Source of the DNA: Gnetum montanum
Lineage: Eukaryota > Streptophyta > Gnetopsida > Gnetales > Gnetaceae
Direction of reading: 5' to 3'
Assembly: GCA_015680685.1 (NCBI GenBank)
Contig: MNCI01004165.1
Location: forward strand, 122,723-161,090
DNA: 38,368 nucleotides
The notes under the pieces: model-generated
The model's database searches: none
What the model was told of the DNA's origin: nothing
What the model saw: only the letters and a program-made list of their open reading frames with translations
Program-made: the position numbers and the translations under genes
In this document: piece by piece, positions 1-10,810 of the stretch
Numbering within the stretch: position 1 is the stretch's first letter
How the letters are laid out: every line of letters starts with the position of its first letter

Positions 1-386
1 CGAGCACTTGCGTTACGTGTGGCGATCCCAGTAATGATTAGCGTTTGGTAAGATGCAGTTGCATAGTTCAGGGTGTGTCCGGTAAGTGGGAACGGATGCT
101 GACGCTAGTTAATGTAGACTTAGATCTTAGTTAGAGTTAGTTTAGTTTCTCAACTCTTTCCTCTTGGTAGCATAGAAGATAAGCCAAAAATACCAAAAAA
201 ATCACATACCTCAAACTTGCTTAACCATACACCGTGACACATACAAGCAAGACTGGGAAGACAATGAACGATTAACCCCAAGTGTTTCTTGTGGCGTTAA
301 GGCATCTAGTCTGCGGAGTTCGACCGGATCACGCGTGCACGCTCGTATTCGTATGGTGAAGTGTAGGGGTACCTCACCACTCATCA
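1..386 (+). mobile_element. 3' portion of an Athila-like Ty3/gypsy LTR (R/U5), truncated by the window edge
   Basis: The last ~70 bp (ending CACTCATCA at 386) align with the U5 ends of the LTR at 10811-11786 and, reverse-complemented, of the LTR at 26575-27496. Shared blocks include a CGTATTC/CATATGG-like stretch, a TAGGGGTACC-like stretch and the terminal CTCATCA. A CCCAGTA block near position 27 is also shared. The start of the LTR lies outside the window. The sequence after 386 (ACAAGTTTTTG) shows no primer-binding site, so this is more likely a 3' LTR or solo LTR than a 5' LTR. Confidence 0.7.
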
Positions 387-985
387 ACAAGTTTTTGTAA
401 TTTATGCTCTTTGACATACTAGATCACTTGCTTGCTTAGGTGGATCTTCCTGAACTTATCAATTTCCTTAGTTCTTCTTTGTGATCTCTTGTTGCATGTT
501 CTAGCACTATTTTTTTGTACAAATATATTTTTTCTAACATTGGGCCATGATCTAACATTCATCCTTAGGCCTTCATACCTACTAGAAAATGAAGAGTATT
601 TGCTTTTCCATTTCTTGACTTATTTTCTTTCATTCTTGGGACTAATGCTTTAATTTTTTGATTTGTCTTTTCCAACCATCTTTCACACCTTAAATAATTC
701 AACTTGTACACATTCTATCCATACCTTAGGTGTGACTATAGAAGATGTGTGTACCAATAGTTTCATGGTTTCTCATTTCTCCTAAAACTATCATACCTTT
801 ACCTAGTTCCTTTGTAACTCCCTTAGATAAAAATTTTAATCAACATCAACGATTTTATGTTCACAAAATACTTTAACAAGTTTAGTATTCATCATGTTAT
901 TGATGTTCCTCAACATGAGTTTGGTACCTAGATCTATTCTTTACTCTTCTTTTTCTCAATGGTTAGTTCCAATTTGGTCAATGGG
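387..985. other. No gene recognised; AT-rich flank
   Basis: This stretch follows the LTR end. It is T-rich on the plus strand and has one short open frame (432-653) made only of hydrophobic, low-complexity residues with no recognisable motif. I see no coding signal, RNA gene or clear repeat here. Confidence 0.5.
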
Positions 986-2460
986 TACTTGAGGGACTTC
1001 TACCGTGTGTTGGACATTATGCATGTTACACCTTAACTTGTGTGATGAGGAAACACTTGATGGAACATGAGTGCAAGATTGAATAAGGGCCTCATGATGA
1101 ATTATGAATGAATCATTCATTAAGGGAGAAGAAAATGCAAATATATTATCCATTATAGTGTTTCCATTCATAATGGATTCCATCATGTCCAAGAAAATAC
1201 TACAAAGATCCTATGATCCTTCAACATGAATTGTGACAACTTTCACCTCTTCTCTAATGTGAATTATAGACCAAAATCTACAACTGGGAAGAGGTTCCTA
1301 GCTTTTCCTAATGCCAAAAATAGATGGTTAGGAGAGCGATCTATCAAGTTGCTACACATGCATGTGTTGTGAAGCCTAAGGTATAGTTGGTGCTCCTATT
1401 GGGTGCATGTACAACTAGTTTGATGATCTAATGCATGATACCTCTTTGGGAGGCATCTCATTTATCAAATTAGGTACTACCCCAACAATCTTTGGATGGC
1501 ATCTTTGTGTCACCACCATGAAATTCTCAAAATCTACCATCCTTGTAGAGGTGGGATGATTTTCCACATGATTAAGCATGTCCATTAGTTCATAGAGTTT
1601 TCATATTAGCCCTAGAAAGTCATATACCTCCCTCTTATCATGAGCTACATCTTCAATTTCTTGATTCAAAGTCTTGAAAAGAAAATAAGGGATGTTGATG
1701 GTACACCTATCCTCATCGTTATCATAAATTTAGTCCCCCAAGCTAAGATACCTGATGGTCTATTAGTGGATAACAAATTGTGAGTGACAATTTTGTACAT
1801 TAGATTTTGGACCATGAGAAGCTTGGACATCTTCACATTTATCTTGTTCATGTTAAAGGCTTCAAGAAGGATATTTTTTGTAAGCCTAGGGTCAGTATTC
1901 TAAGTTTGCATCCACTAATTATTCCCTAGCTCATTGGAAAATCCTTTGACTTTGAAAATTGTCGATGTTGAAATGGGTATAGGGATTCAACCCATAAATA
2001 ACATGATAGCATTAGCTATAAGGTTGAGGTAGAATTTCTCTACCTAATTTCAGTACCAAACGAAGGATTAAGTGACATAGTCGTAGAATCCCATCCACTA
2101 CAGTAACTTCTTAAGCTTAAGTGAACTAAGCTGAAGGAATTGATAATAGTTATTTTCCTCATGGATGGGTCACTGCTGCATGTCATTTGCATCCACATGC
2201 TCTTCTACATCATTGGTATCCAAGTTACTACCAGGTAGCTTTTTTGACATTTGTTTGCTAGTTTGTTACTAAACATGTGCTCAACTTGAAGATTGAGAAT
2301 GTGATGGTTTGTCTCTAAATCTTTCTCTTAATACAGGTCTTATAAGAATTGGTTTAAGATCTAGTGATTGATGCTACTCCTTTAGGATTGGTGGTTCATG
2401 AGTAAGGTCATCAACCAAGGGTTGATATTTTTTAATCTCCTCCCTCCTTGATCTACAAAA
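986..2460 (-). pseudogene. Decayed env-position ORF of an Athila-like element ('putative plant transposon protein' type)
   Basis: Read on the minus strand across shifting frames, this stretch has the layout of the conserved domain in the extra ORF between pol and the 3' LTR of Athila-type elements. A segment like EKFYLNLIANAI comes first (about 2070-2030), then an IPIPIS..IF segment. About 90 residues later come a basic/hydrophobic LMYKIVTHNLLSTN, then LAWGTKFMI, and after a frameshift INIPYFLFKTL (about 1700-1670). At least ten stops and two frameshifts break it. Open pieces survive at 1666-1851 and 956-1192. The family is inferred from the order of these blocks, not from a search. Its orientation is opposite to the LTR at 1-386, so the two need not belong together. 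No transmembrane segment is evident. Confidence 0.45.
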
Positions 2461-4432
2461 CCAAAAACATAATAAGCAAACCATGATAAGCTATGGAAGA
2501 TGCTAAAAATCAAGTCGATTCCCTAGGCATTATACTACCATTGCAAAATATGTACATCAAAACAATGATAAACAAAACCCTTACAAACACTAGAAAAAAA
2601 AAACATCATCACAACTATAAAATCATGGCACACATGGGTAAGTAAAGATTAAGGTAGGAATATTTAACTACCAAGTTCATTAGATAGATACTTGAATTAA
2701 AGCCTCTCCCCCACTAGGCTTGAACCATACCAATAACACTAAGAAGAAGAAGAAGACGAAAAATATAGAAAAAAAAACATTATTACTTTGTGAATTAGAA
2801 TATTTTATAGTTTTAAATGTCATACTTAAGTTTTGTAAATTATTCTTATTTAATGGCTATTCACAAGTTTTTTAGCTAGATACTAAGACTATTGAAGGAA
2901 TAATACTATTCCAAGGAAAGACATGCACCTATTCTTAAATGTTAAAGTTCAAGTCTTTCTCTATAAAAGTTATTCTCAAATGTTGTACCTCATGTACTTT
3001 TTCATATTATCTATAGCACCATCCTATAATAATGCATAACATTTAACTACCTAAGTTATTCACTATCTAAGTTATTCTTCAAGGTAGCATACCCCTAATT
3101 CCAAACCCCATATACTAATCATTATAGATTTCTAGCCTTCTAGACAAGTAAAGCCAATGCTAGTTCTTCTTTGTTTAATTATCAATACACTTTCAAACTA
3201 GATCCAGATTTGGTGCTTTTCTACCAAATAACTAGTACACTAGTTAGGTCTAACTTCCCCTATGAAGTATTAGTACTCTTCTTAATATGAAAGTCATTAT
3301 GAGGTATAGGAATTTTAGGGAAATATCTTACAATCGTTATATTTATCATTAATATTTGAGAGTTATCTTTTAAAATTCATTATTTGATTTCTAATGCCTT
3401 GATCATTATTTAATCCTAATTGTTTTCATAAGGTAAACCACATCCCATACTTCATTCAACTTTACATAGTCATGAGTTCCTATAATTTTTTCATAACATA
3501 GTCACATTCCATACTATACTTATGTTATAATAATTTTATGATTATGGAGAATCATGTTTCTAGTTTCTCTTCCCTAATTTTCTCTATCCTTAGTATTTTC
3601 ATCTTGTATTTATATTATTGTTGACGTTGGAAGGTTCTACAAGAAACGAATATCAAATTACATGCTAGAAATGACATTGATATTTGTGGTGATGATGAAT
3701 AGCACATCGTGAATTATGTCACAACTTTTAATATGACTTATTTTAGGGATTATGATTCTAACTTGTGTTTTGTAAGTTAGCGGAATCATCACGACCTCAA
3801 GTCATGATGGTGACATAAAGTTGTCAATTATGCTTGAATGTGTTACAACAAAAGCAATCTAGAACTACGCTACATGGGCATTAGAGAGGAAGACCAAGGG
3901 GCAAGAAAAAGTTTTAAGAAAATAATTCTAAAAATATTGCATTATCAAATTATAAAAATATGAATATGCATAGGAAAACTAAAGATATAAATGTAAAGCA
4001 AAGGAATCAACCAAATTTAAATAAAAATTATCAAAAACATAAAAATTATTAATACTAGAATACAAGGAAAGATCATTTAACAACCTAAAAAAGGCTAAAG
4101 ATAATTATAGAAGAGATGATAAGGATCTATACTAGGGTTTTGCCATAGTATTTAGCATTCAAAATTCAAAAATAAAGGGTAATACACGGATTTAGAATGC
4201 CATTTGACTTCTTATTATGGTAATTATTTTACCAATACAACTCTAAGATTTAAATTTGATCAAAGCTTTGTAGATATCTCTAATAAAAAGAGATGGGAAA
4301 AGGCAGAAGAGATGTCTTCTTAAGAATTAAGAGCAAGAGAAAGTACATGTGTTATTGTTTTATAAGTCACATAGAATGTACAGTTTCACCTCAATGATCC
4401 ATCTAAATCATTGAATGAGCTAAATCACATGT

Positions 4433-4638
4433 AAATTAAAATTTAGATTAACCCAAATAGTTCCAAAAATAGAAGGTACCCAACACTTGAAATTAATTCA
4501 AAAAAGAATAGTAGATTCATAAATAATAAGTATGAAAATTAAAATTTAGATTAACCCAAATAGTTCCAAAAATAGAAGGTACCCAACACTTGAAATGAAT
4601 TCAAAAAATAATAATAGATTCATAAATAATAAGTATGA
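4433..4638. repeat. Tandem duplication, two copies of a 103-bp unit
   Basis: The unit starting AAATTAAAATTTAG at 4433 recurs at 4536 with only a few differences (for example AATTAATTC versus AATGAATTC). Both copies end in AAGTATGA. This is a simple local duplication in non-coding DNA. Confidence 0.9.
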
Positions 4639-5710
4639 GCTATAGTTGAAGTTGACGAGTATGAGTTGAAAATGACTTGTGAGCTCTAAGAAATAGAGAA
4701 TTTAATTAGTTCTTTCGTACAATTAATTTACATGACCTATGAGATTTTGATGGTATCGTATATGAATTAGGATTAATGTCATCATGAATCATGGGTGACT
4801 CATGGTATTTTGGCCAATTGTGAAAATTCATTACAAGCTAGCCACAGGTTTTGATAAGGATGAAAATTCAAAATGTTGAATCAAAAATCATGGTGATCTC
4901 ATAGTGGAACTCTAAAAAACCATAACGTGATCATATATTGGAGTCAATCTAATTTTCTCTTATTTCTAAAGTTTGGCAAATCAAAAGCTGATGGATTTTA
5001 TATCTTCTGATTCACCTCAACATCTATTATTTGTTAGAGCATTTAAATTATCTAAATAGAATTCTATATGAAGGAATGGAATTATTATCCTTGACCTTTC
5101 AAAAAATTTTATTAGGGTCAAAACTAAGAATAATTAATTTCTTAATGAATGTCCTTCAATTTGGATATGATGTAATGCTAATTTAGTGCTACAAAATCAT
5201 AAAAGTATTGTAGGATCTAGATGGAGTTAATTGAATATGAATCAATGATAAATAAGAAAGAGTTAATAATGAATGATAATATATGGTTGCTAATGGAAAT
5301 GATGGAATGTGAAGAGATAACAAAAGATATTGAGAGAAAAATTTAAACTAAAATTTGATTACCAAGATAACCAATCATTATATCATATTTCATTTCATAT
5401 TTATCTTTATAGGAAAACAATGAGGCCATACTATGGAATGAGGAGTGACGTTTTTTCCATTAACTAAAGTGCTTAAAAAAAAGGCATGATGAATTGGGCT
5501 CATGATAGGATTACATTCCTTTATTAATTTATTTAAATAAAAAACACATAAATTCCATAATTTATGTTCATGCTTCAATAGTTGATAAAAAATATATACA
5601 AGTCTTTATTTCCTAAATTACAAGGCAATCTAAGAAAATAAAATGTATTCAATTTTGTTACATTAGTGTTTAAACTTGTGTATGCTTCCTTGCATTTCAC
5701 ATTGACAATT

Positions 5711-5890
5711 AAAATCAAACTCAACAAAAATTATAGGTGACTACCTCTATTAATTTTGTGATGGAAATGTCAACTAGTTTTTAGATATTTATTCATCTTA
5801 TATTAAACATAATAAAATCAAACTCAAGGTAATTACACCTATTGATTTTGTAATAGAAATGATAACTAGATTTTAAATTTCCATTTACTT
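5711..5890. repeat. Degenerate tandem duplication, period about 103 bp
   Basis: AAAATCAAACTCAA at 5711 recurs at 5814. In both copies it is followed by a diverged ACCTCTATTAATTTTGTGATGG / ACCTATTGATTTTGTAATAG block and an AACTAG.TTTTA block. It is older and less regular than the 4433-4638 repeat. Confidence 0.65.
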
Positions 5891-6719
5891 GACATGAAAT
5901 TAGAAAGATAACAAATAATATTTTAAGTTAAAATGTCATCCCTTTTCTATTATCTAGTTTTTACAATTACCACTATGTTGGTAGGAATCCTGGCAAGGTG
6001 ACAAGAATTTGAAACCAATCCTCATTTCAAGAGTTTGGTTACATTTCTATTGATCACTTAGTCTTTAAAAAATATTTTCGCATAAAAGAATTACAAAATG
6101 ATATGATACCTCGTAACTTGGTTCAATGCTTTTCTTATGTCAATGCAAAATGATGACTTTAGATGAAGTACTAATGAGAAAGATTCCTCTTGTTGCTATA
6201 TTCAATCTTAGGTTTAATAGTGACTAGGCTACCATAAATTTCTCATTTCCAAAATGTTACTTGACCAAAGAAAAGATGACCCATTCTCATCCTCAAGAGG
6301 GTTTTGAATTAGTTAAGAATTATACATAGTATTAAATTTATATAATAATACATAGGCTAGAAGAAAATATTGTCATTATGTTATGTGCAAAATTTTGTTG
6401 CATACTTTGGTTTCCCAACCTTGCTAGCAAATTTTGTCGACATTTCATCCTCTAAGAATAATTCATTTTTGGTAAGGTAGCTAGACTCTAATCCAAATTT
6501 TAGACTTGATGATGATTGAAAAAGGAAAAATAATGATATAACCTTAAGTATGCTATTGACAAGTATTTTCAAAGAAGTACTCTAGTTGATCTATGATAAC
6601 AAAAAAATAGCAAAAGTTTAGGGGTACATATATTAAAAAATTGACACTTTAGATTAGGCAAGAAAGGATCATCTATTCCCTAATATAAGAATTATGAAAA
6701 TGGGAATGTATTAAAAACT

Positions 6720-6870
6720 AGCAAACTCTATGAAACATATGAAATGGATTATACTTGAACTAAAATATAAAGAATGTGAGAAAGTTAATGATGAAGAAAA
6801 AGTCATTTGTGTATTAAAAGCATTATTTGAATTATACAAATTCTTTACTCAAGCTTTAGATATACTTGGA
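6720..6870 (+). pseudogene. Ty1/copia gag fragment, part 1 (interrupted)
   Basis: The frame at 6730 contains KECEKVNDEEKVICVLKAL, which resembles the central part of plant copia Gag proteins (consensus like G.KVSDED...LL.SLP..YE.F). The match ends near 6850-6870, where homology to the downstream gypsy LTR begins. A zinc-knuckle remnant in the same orientation appears at 10.65 kb, after the inserted element. This suggests one gag split by an insertion. The call rests on a short motif only. Confidence 0.4.
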
Positions 6871-6874
6871 AAAT

Positions 6875-7791
6875 TGTCTAGGGACACCTCTTATGATCCC
6901 ATTATTGTACCATTCAAGTATGTTTTGCATGTTTCAAACTTGAAGAAGACATCTTGGGAGGCTAGGAGATGTCTTAATTAACACTTGGGGGTAACAAAAG
7001 ATATCTTAAATTCAAAGGAGATGTCTCAATCGAAAGTGAGACTTCTAAGAGGAGACATCTCATGTAAGACATCTTGGGAAAGACATCTTAGCCCAGAATG
7101 AGATGTCTTGAAAAAATAATGGAAGTCTTTCCCAAAAGATGGGTTGACTCAAAGACATGTTGGGAAGATTAGAGATGACTTGAATGAGTAGGAAAACTTC
7201 TAAAATTGGTTGTTCCAATTTGGGAAACAATGCAAGAGGTAAGAAAGGATGGGAAACAACAAAAGATCTTCAAGTGGAGCTTGGGGAATGTTTTATAGGA
7301 TTTTTCTTAACTTTTTTTCTGTATAATTATGATGTGTATTTCATGTTAGTGTGTGGAAGCAATCACCAAGATCAAGAGTAAGATAGAAAGCTCTTGAGTA
7401 AGGGAAGAGAGCTTGTGCAAGGTAATTGCGTGAGAGGTAAGAGAGAGCACTTGAGAGAGGTTAAGAGAATTACTTATAAGTTTTTTATCTTAAAATTGGA
7501 CTCCATTTTGAGCTAATAGGGATTGAGATGGGATAGGTGTGGCCTCTAAGATCTTTGAAAAAATTGTGAGTCAAGCTTGGTTCATCATATTTGATGTATT
7601 GTTTTCTTTGTAATTTGAAATCTTCTTAACATAGGGAAGATTTTCTATGTTTCATTATGTTATTTGTTTTTCTAAGCTAGGTCTACTTGAAAGTTAGGGA
7701 TTGAATCCTATTGGGGTCTATTGAGGTGTTGTTCCTGCACCAAAAAAAGACCAAACTTTCCAACCTTTCTTATTGAATAACTTTCTAGTCA
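6875..7791 (+). mobile_element. 5' LTR of a small Ty3/gypsy element
   Basis: About 900 bp here are repeated directly at 9533-10514. Matching blocks include GACACC at 6882 and 9601, GTATGTTTTG at 6919 and 9637, a GAGATGGGATA block (about 7525 and 10265), GTGTGGCCTCTAAGATC, TGTTTTCTTTGTAATTTGAAAT, and a TCTAGTCA end. The U3-like half is an array of GACATCTT/AGATGTCTT motifs. The first ~70 bp present in the 3' copy cannot be aligned here, so the left boundary is uncertain. The copies are clearly diverged, so the insertion is old. Confidence 0.65.
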
Positions 7792-8480
7792 GATAATGAT
7801 TCATGTTGTTAAGAGAAAACTTAAAGGATTGGTAGCTAAAATATGGAACATAAAGAACCTATTGAGAGTTGGCAACTCATGGAATTCATGTTAAAGAATA
7901 AGCTTGAGAAGACATCCTTCTGTCATGAAGCCATTAAAAAGCTAATATTTATTAGATAGGAAGATCAAGAGGTAAAATATTTTAATGTTTAATTTTGTAA
8001 AGCAATGGAAATAGATGATGTTCATTAGATTGAGTATGAGCAAGCTTCTAACTTCATTAGTAAATTAAGGATGCAATATTAGCAAGAATTGTCATTCTAT
8101 AAGCTTGATCCTTTTGATGAAGCTTATGATCTTGCTCTCAAGGCTAAAGTGAAAATAAAAAGGTTTGGCTTAAAGAATGATAAAGATAACAAGACATGGG
8201 ATGAGAAGGACGTAACTCACAAGTCAAAGAAATCATCCAAGAAGGATGGTGAAGATGAGCCAAAGTAGAAGGAAGGGGAGTTTACTTCTCCTAGGAGGGA
8301 AAGAAGAAGGGAATAATCTCCAAGAGGTAAAGATCATGGTGAAGATATATATTATAATTGTGTTGAATCGGTTCATAAACAATGGAATGCACAAAGATAA
8401 AGAAGAATGCCTATAAGGGTAAGGAAATTCAAATTATGCAATAGAATGCATCTACATCTTCAAAGAAGTTATGTGAACAT
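7792..8480 (+). pseudogene. Ty3/gypsy gag, decayed
   Basis: The translation is broken by stops but reads like a plant gypsy Gag: ESWQLMEFMLKNK early, then SNFISKLRMQY.QELSFYKLDPFDEAYDLALKAK in two pieces at 8050-8145. This corresponds to the retrotransposon-gag domain and its 'EAY..AL..E' tail. A lysine-rich stretch follows (KSKKSSKKDGEDE at about 8225) and a degenerate zinc knuckle (YYNC....HKQW at about 8350). Gag would form the particle. It lies directly after the 5' LTR and before the protease. No primer-binding site could be recognised after 7791. Confidence 0.5.
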
Positions 8481-8990
8481 GAGTCTTTGCACATTGTTGA
8501 CCAAAGTAAATTGAATAGTTATGCTTTTGTTGTACATGTTAGTGCTAATGAAGATGATATGAGGAAGAGTTTATTTAGAACTCATTGTAATGTTAAGGAT
8601 CATTCATTGAGTATGCTCATTGATGGTGGAGCACAAGAAAATATGATTTTTGACAAGGTAGTGAACTCATTACACTTAACTACAATTCCTTACCCTATTC
8701 CCTACAAAGTGCATTGGTTAATGAAAAGTCATTATAAGCAAGTTAAGGAATAACGCCTTATTAATTACTCCCTTCGATGTTTTCATGATCAAATTATTTA
8801 CAATGTACTTCTTATTGATTATTTAGATATCATATTTGGTAGATCATGAAATTATGATGACAAGGCTATTTTTGATGGTGAAAATAATAGTTGGAATATC
8901 ACACAAGTCAATCATAACTTTAGATTATTTTTCACTATTGCTTATAGGGAGGTTGAATTCTTCATTGATGCTTCCTAGTTATAAGGAGAT
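8481..8990 (+). pseudogene. Ty3/gypsy aspartic protease (retropepsin-like)
   Basis: The frame from 8487 has CNVKDHSLSMLIDGGAQENM. The active-site triad is D-G-G, as in many plant gypsy proteases, instead of D-S/T-G. Then comes LHLTTIPYPIPYKVHWL, and after a stop near 8753 IIYNVLLIDYLDIIFGRS (about 8790-8850), the flap and 'ILLGR' region. This is a near-full RVP_2-type domain. It would process Gag-Pol. The following ~540 bp up to the 3' LTR do not contain recognisable RT, RNase H or integrase, so the element is internally deleted or non-autonomous. Confidence 0.6.
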
Positions 8991-9532
8991 TTAAGGATGA
9001 ATGTTATTTGTGATGATGAAATTTTTTTTATGCTAAATAGGATGTATTTGATATGTATGCTACTACAGATGCCATGGAGTCTCTTGTAAATGAGAAGAAG
9101 ATTGGTTTTTCTTAGATGTTGATGACACTAGTATGTTGGTTGATGCTTTTGGATACTTATGTAAGTATTGGACTAAAATTTTTACTAGCAAGAAGAAGTT
9201 GGAAGAATAACAAAGATCAATTAGTAGCACATGGAGAAATGTCATTACTATTTGGGAATAGGAAAAGGAGGCCTACTTCAAGGGTTGATGGTAAAAATTA
9301 TTTTTTTCAAATTCTTATGTCACTTTTATGGAGGTTTGAGTCATCATGTAAATGCAAGGGAGGCATTCCAAGGAGATTCTTAGATGAAGAAAGAATTATG
9401 GGTCATGAAGAAGAGCCTTCATGACCAAGGGAAGGTCAAAACAAAAATCTCAAATGATGCTCATTCTCATGTTTGTAATGCATTGAGTCTTTATTATTGT
9501 ACTAAGTGTGATGGACTTGAGTCATGGGGGCA
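8991..9532 (+). other. Remnant interior of the small gypsy element with polypurine tract
   Basis: Open but unrecognised frames occur here (9116-9424 is the longest). No RT YxDD-type motif or integrase zinc finger is present. The end (about 9520-9532, GTCATGGGGGCA) is purine-rich and directly precedes TGATGCC, the apparent 3' LTR start, so it is the probable polypurine tract. Confidence 0.45.
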
Positions 9533-10514
9533 TGATGCCTTCTAGCTTGTTAAAGGCCATGAAGCATGACATTTTTTAAGGGTATATGAGCTAGTATAGT
9601 GACACCTTTTTCAATCCCCTTATTCTAAGCTACATGTATGTTTTGAAAGTTTTGGGCTTGAATAAGATGTCTTCGGAAGCTAGTAAACATCTTTGTCTAA
9701 GACTTGGAGTTGACATGAGACATCTTGAATTTAGAGGAGATGTTTTGGTCGAAAGTGAGACCTCTCAAAGGAGATGCCTCATACAAGACATCTTGGACAA
9801 TATGTCCTCATCTAGAGTGAGACATCTTGATACTAGAGGAGACATCTTGGAAAAATAATAAATATCTTTCTCAAGAGTTGGGTTGACTCAAAGACATCTT
9901 GGGAAGGTTAGAGATGACTCAAATGAGTAACAAAATTTCTAAAATTGGTCATTCCAATTTGGGAAACAACAGAAGGAGGTGAGAAAGGATAGGAAACAAT
10001 TGAAGATCTTCAAGTAGAGCTTGGGGAAGGTTTACTAGGCTTTTTCTTGTCTTGTTTTTTATATAATTATGATGTGTGTTTCATGTTAGTGTGTAGTAGC
10101 AATCACCAAGACTAAGAGCAAGATAGAGAGCTCTTGAGTGAGAGAAGAAAGCTTGTGCAAGGTAATTGATTGAGAGATATGAAAGAGCACTTGAGACAGG
10201 TTAGGAGAATATCTTATAAGTGTCTTGTCTTGAACATGGGTTCCATTATGAGCTATTAAAAATTGAGATGGGATAAGTGTGGCCTCTAAGATCGTTAGCT
10301 CCACTTATCATATTTGACGTATTGTTTTCTTTGTAATTTGAAATATTTCTTAATATAGGGAAGATTTTCTCCATATTTTTTATATTGTTTTTTTGTTTTC
10401 TATGCTAGATCTACTTGGAAGTTGAGGATTAGAGCCTATTAAGCTCTATTGAGATGTCATCTCTGCATTAGAAAATGACCCAACTTTTCAACCTTGCTAA
10501 ATTGACTCTAGTCA
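9533..10514 (+). mobile_element. 3' LTR of the small Ty3/gypsy element
   Basis: It starts TGATGCC after a GGGGGCA polypurine tract and ends near CTAGTCA. It repeats the 6875-7791 sequence in direct orientation. It holds the same array of GACATCTTG motifs (about 9670-9860) and the same purine-rich GAGCTCTTGAG...GCACTTGAGA tract. AAGTA occurs just before the TGTTTTG block of the first copy (6916-6920) and at 10520-10524, but I cannot show that it is a target-site duplication. Confidence 0.65.
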
Positions 10515-10810
10515 TAGGAAAGTAAGATAGAGGTTGGGTTAAAAATCAATAACATAGAAGAAGTCATTTATTTTCCAAATAATAAAAAAATATGACAATG
10601 GATGTCCAACTCATTTAACATGAGAAATCAAGAATAAAGATTTGATAATTAGATAAAATGATAAAAAGATTGCTTCATATTTGGAAAAAAAGGTCATGAA
10701 CTAAAGAATGTTGGTTTAATGTGAAAAATTCTAGATTTTTTTTAATTTAAAACAAGTTAATGAAAAGAATAATGGAAATATAGAATCAATAAATAAATGA
10801 TAATAGCTAG
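10515..10810 (+). pseudogene. Ty1/copia gag fragment, part 2 (zinc knuckle)
   Basis: At about 10670-10725 the plus strand encodes CFIFGKKGHELKECWFN. This is the copia-type zinc knuckle C-x2-C-x4-H-x4-C with the second cysteine replaced by phenylalanine. Downstream, frames break up within 80 bp and the sequence is cut by the LTR starting at 10811. Together with the fragment at 6.72 kb and the pol at 13.25-15.95 kb, this fits one copia element broken by later insertions. Confidence 0.5.

Larger units (their letters stand above)
2461..6715. other. AT-rich region without recognisable genes
   Basis: About 4.2 kb of strongly AT-rich sequence. Short frames exist (for example 5390-5578 and 6381-6572 on the minus strand), but I found no retroelement motif, P450, kinase or other domain, and no LTR terminus pair. 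Two approximate tandem duplications are listed separately. The far right should contain the 5' end of the copia element whose gag is at 6.72 kb, but I could not place its 5' LTR or primer-binding site. Confidence 0.5.

Noticed and set aside
387-420. Primer-binding site after the LTR end at 386
   Set aside because: ACAAGTTTTTGTAATTT has no match to the tRNA-Asp-type site seen after the other two LTRs.
432-653. Plus-strand hydrophobic ORF of 73 aa as a small membrane protein
   Set aside because: The residues follow from a T-rich DNA stretch. There is no conserved motif, and the surroundings are decayed repeat DNA.
5031-5060. TGTTAGAGC at 5032 as the 5' LTR start of the copia element (compare TGTTAGAGG at 16065)
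   Set aside because: Similarity does not extend beyond about 10 bases, and no matching CTAACA end follows at about 273 bp.
6895-6950. 'YVLHVSNLKK' at 6.92 kb as an integrase C-terminus (FHVSxLK motif)
   Set aside because: The same DNA is repeated at 9.60-9.67 kb as part of an LTR, so the similarity is likely chance. I saw no other integrase block in the adjoining upstream sequence.
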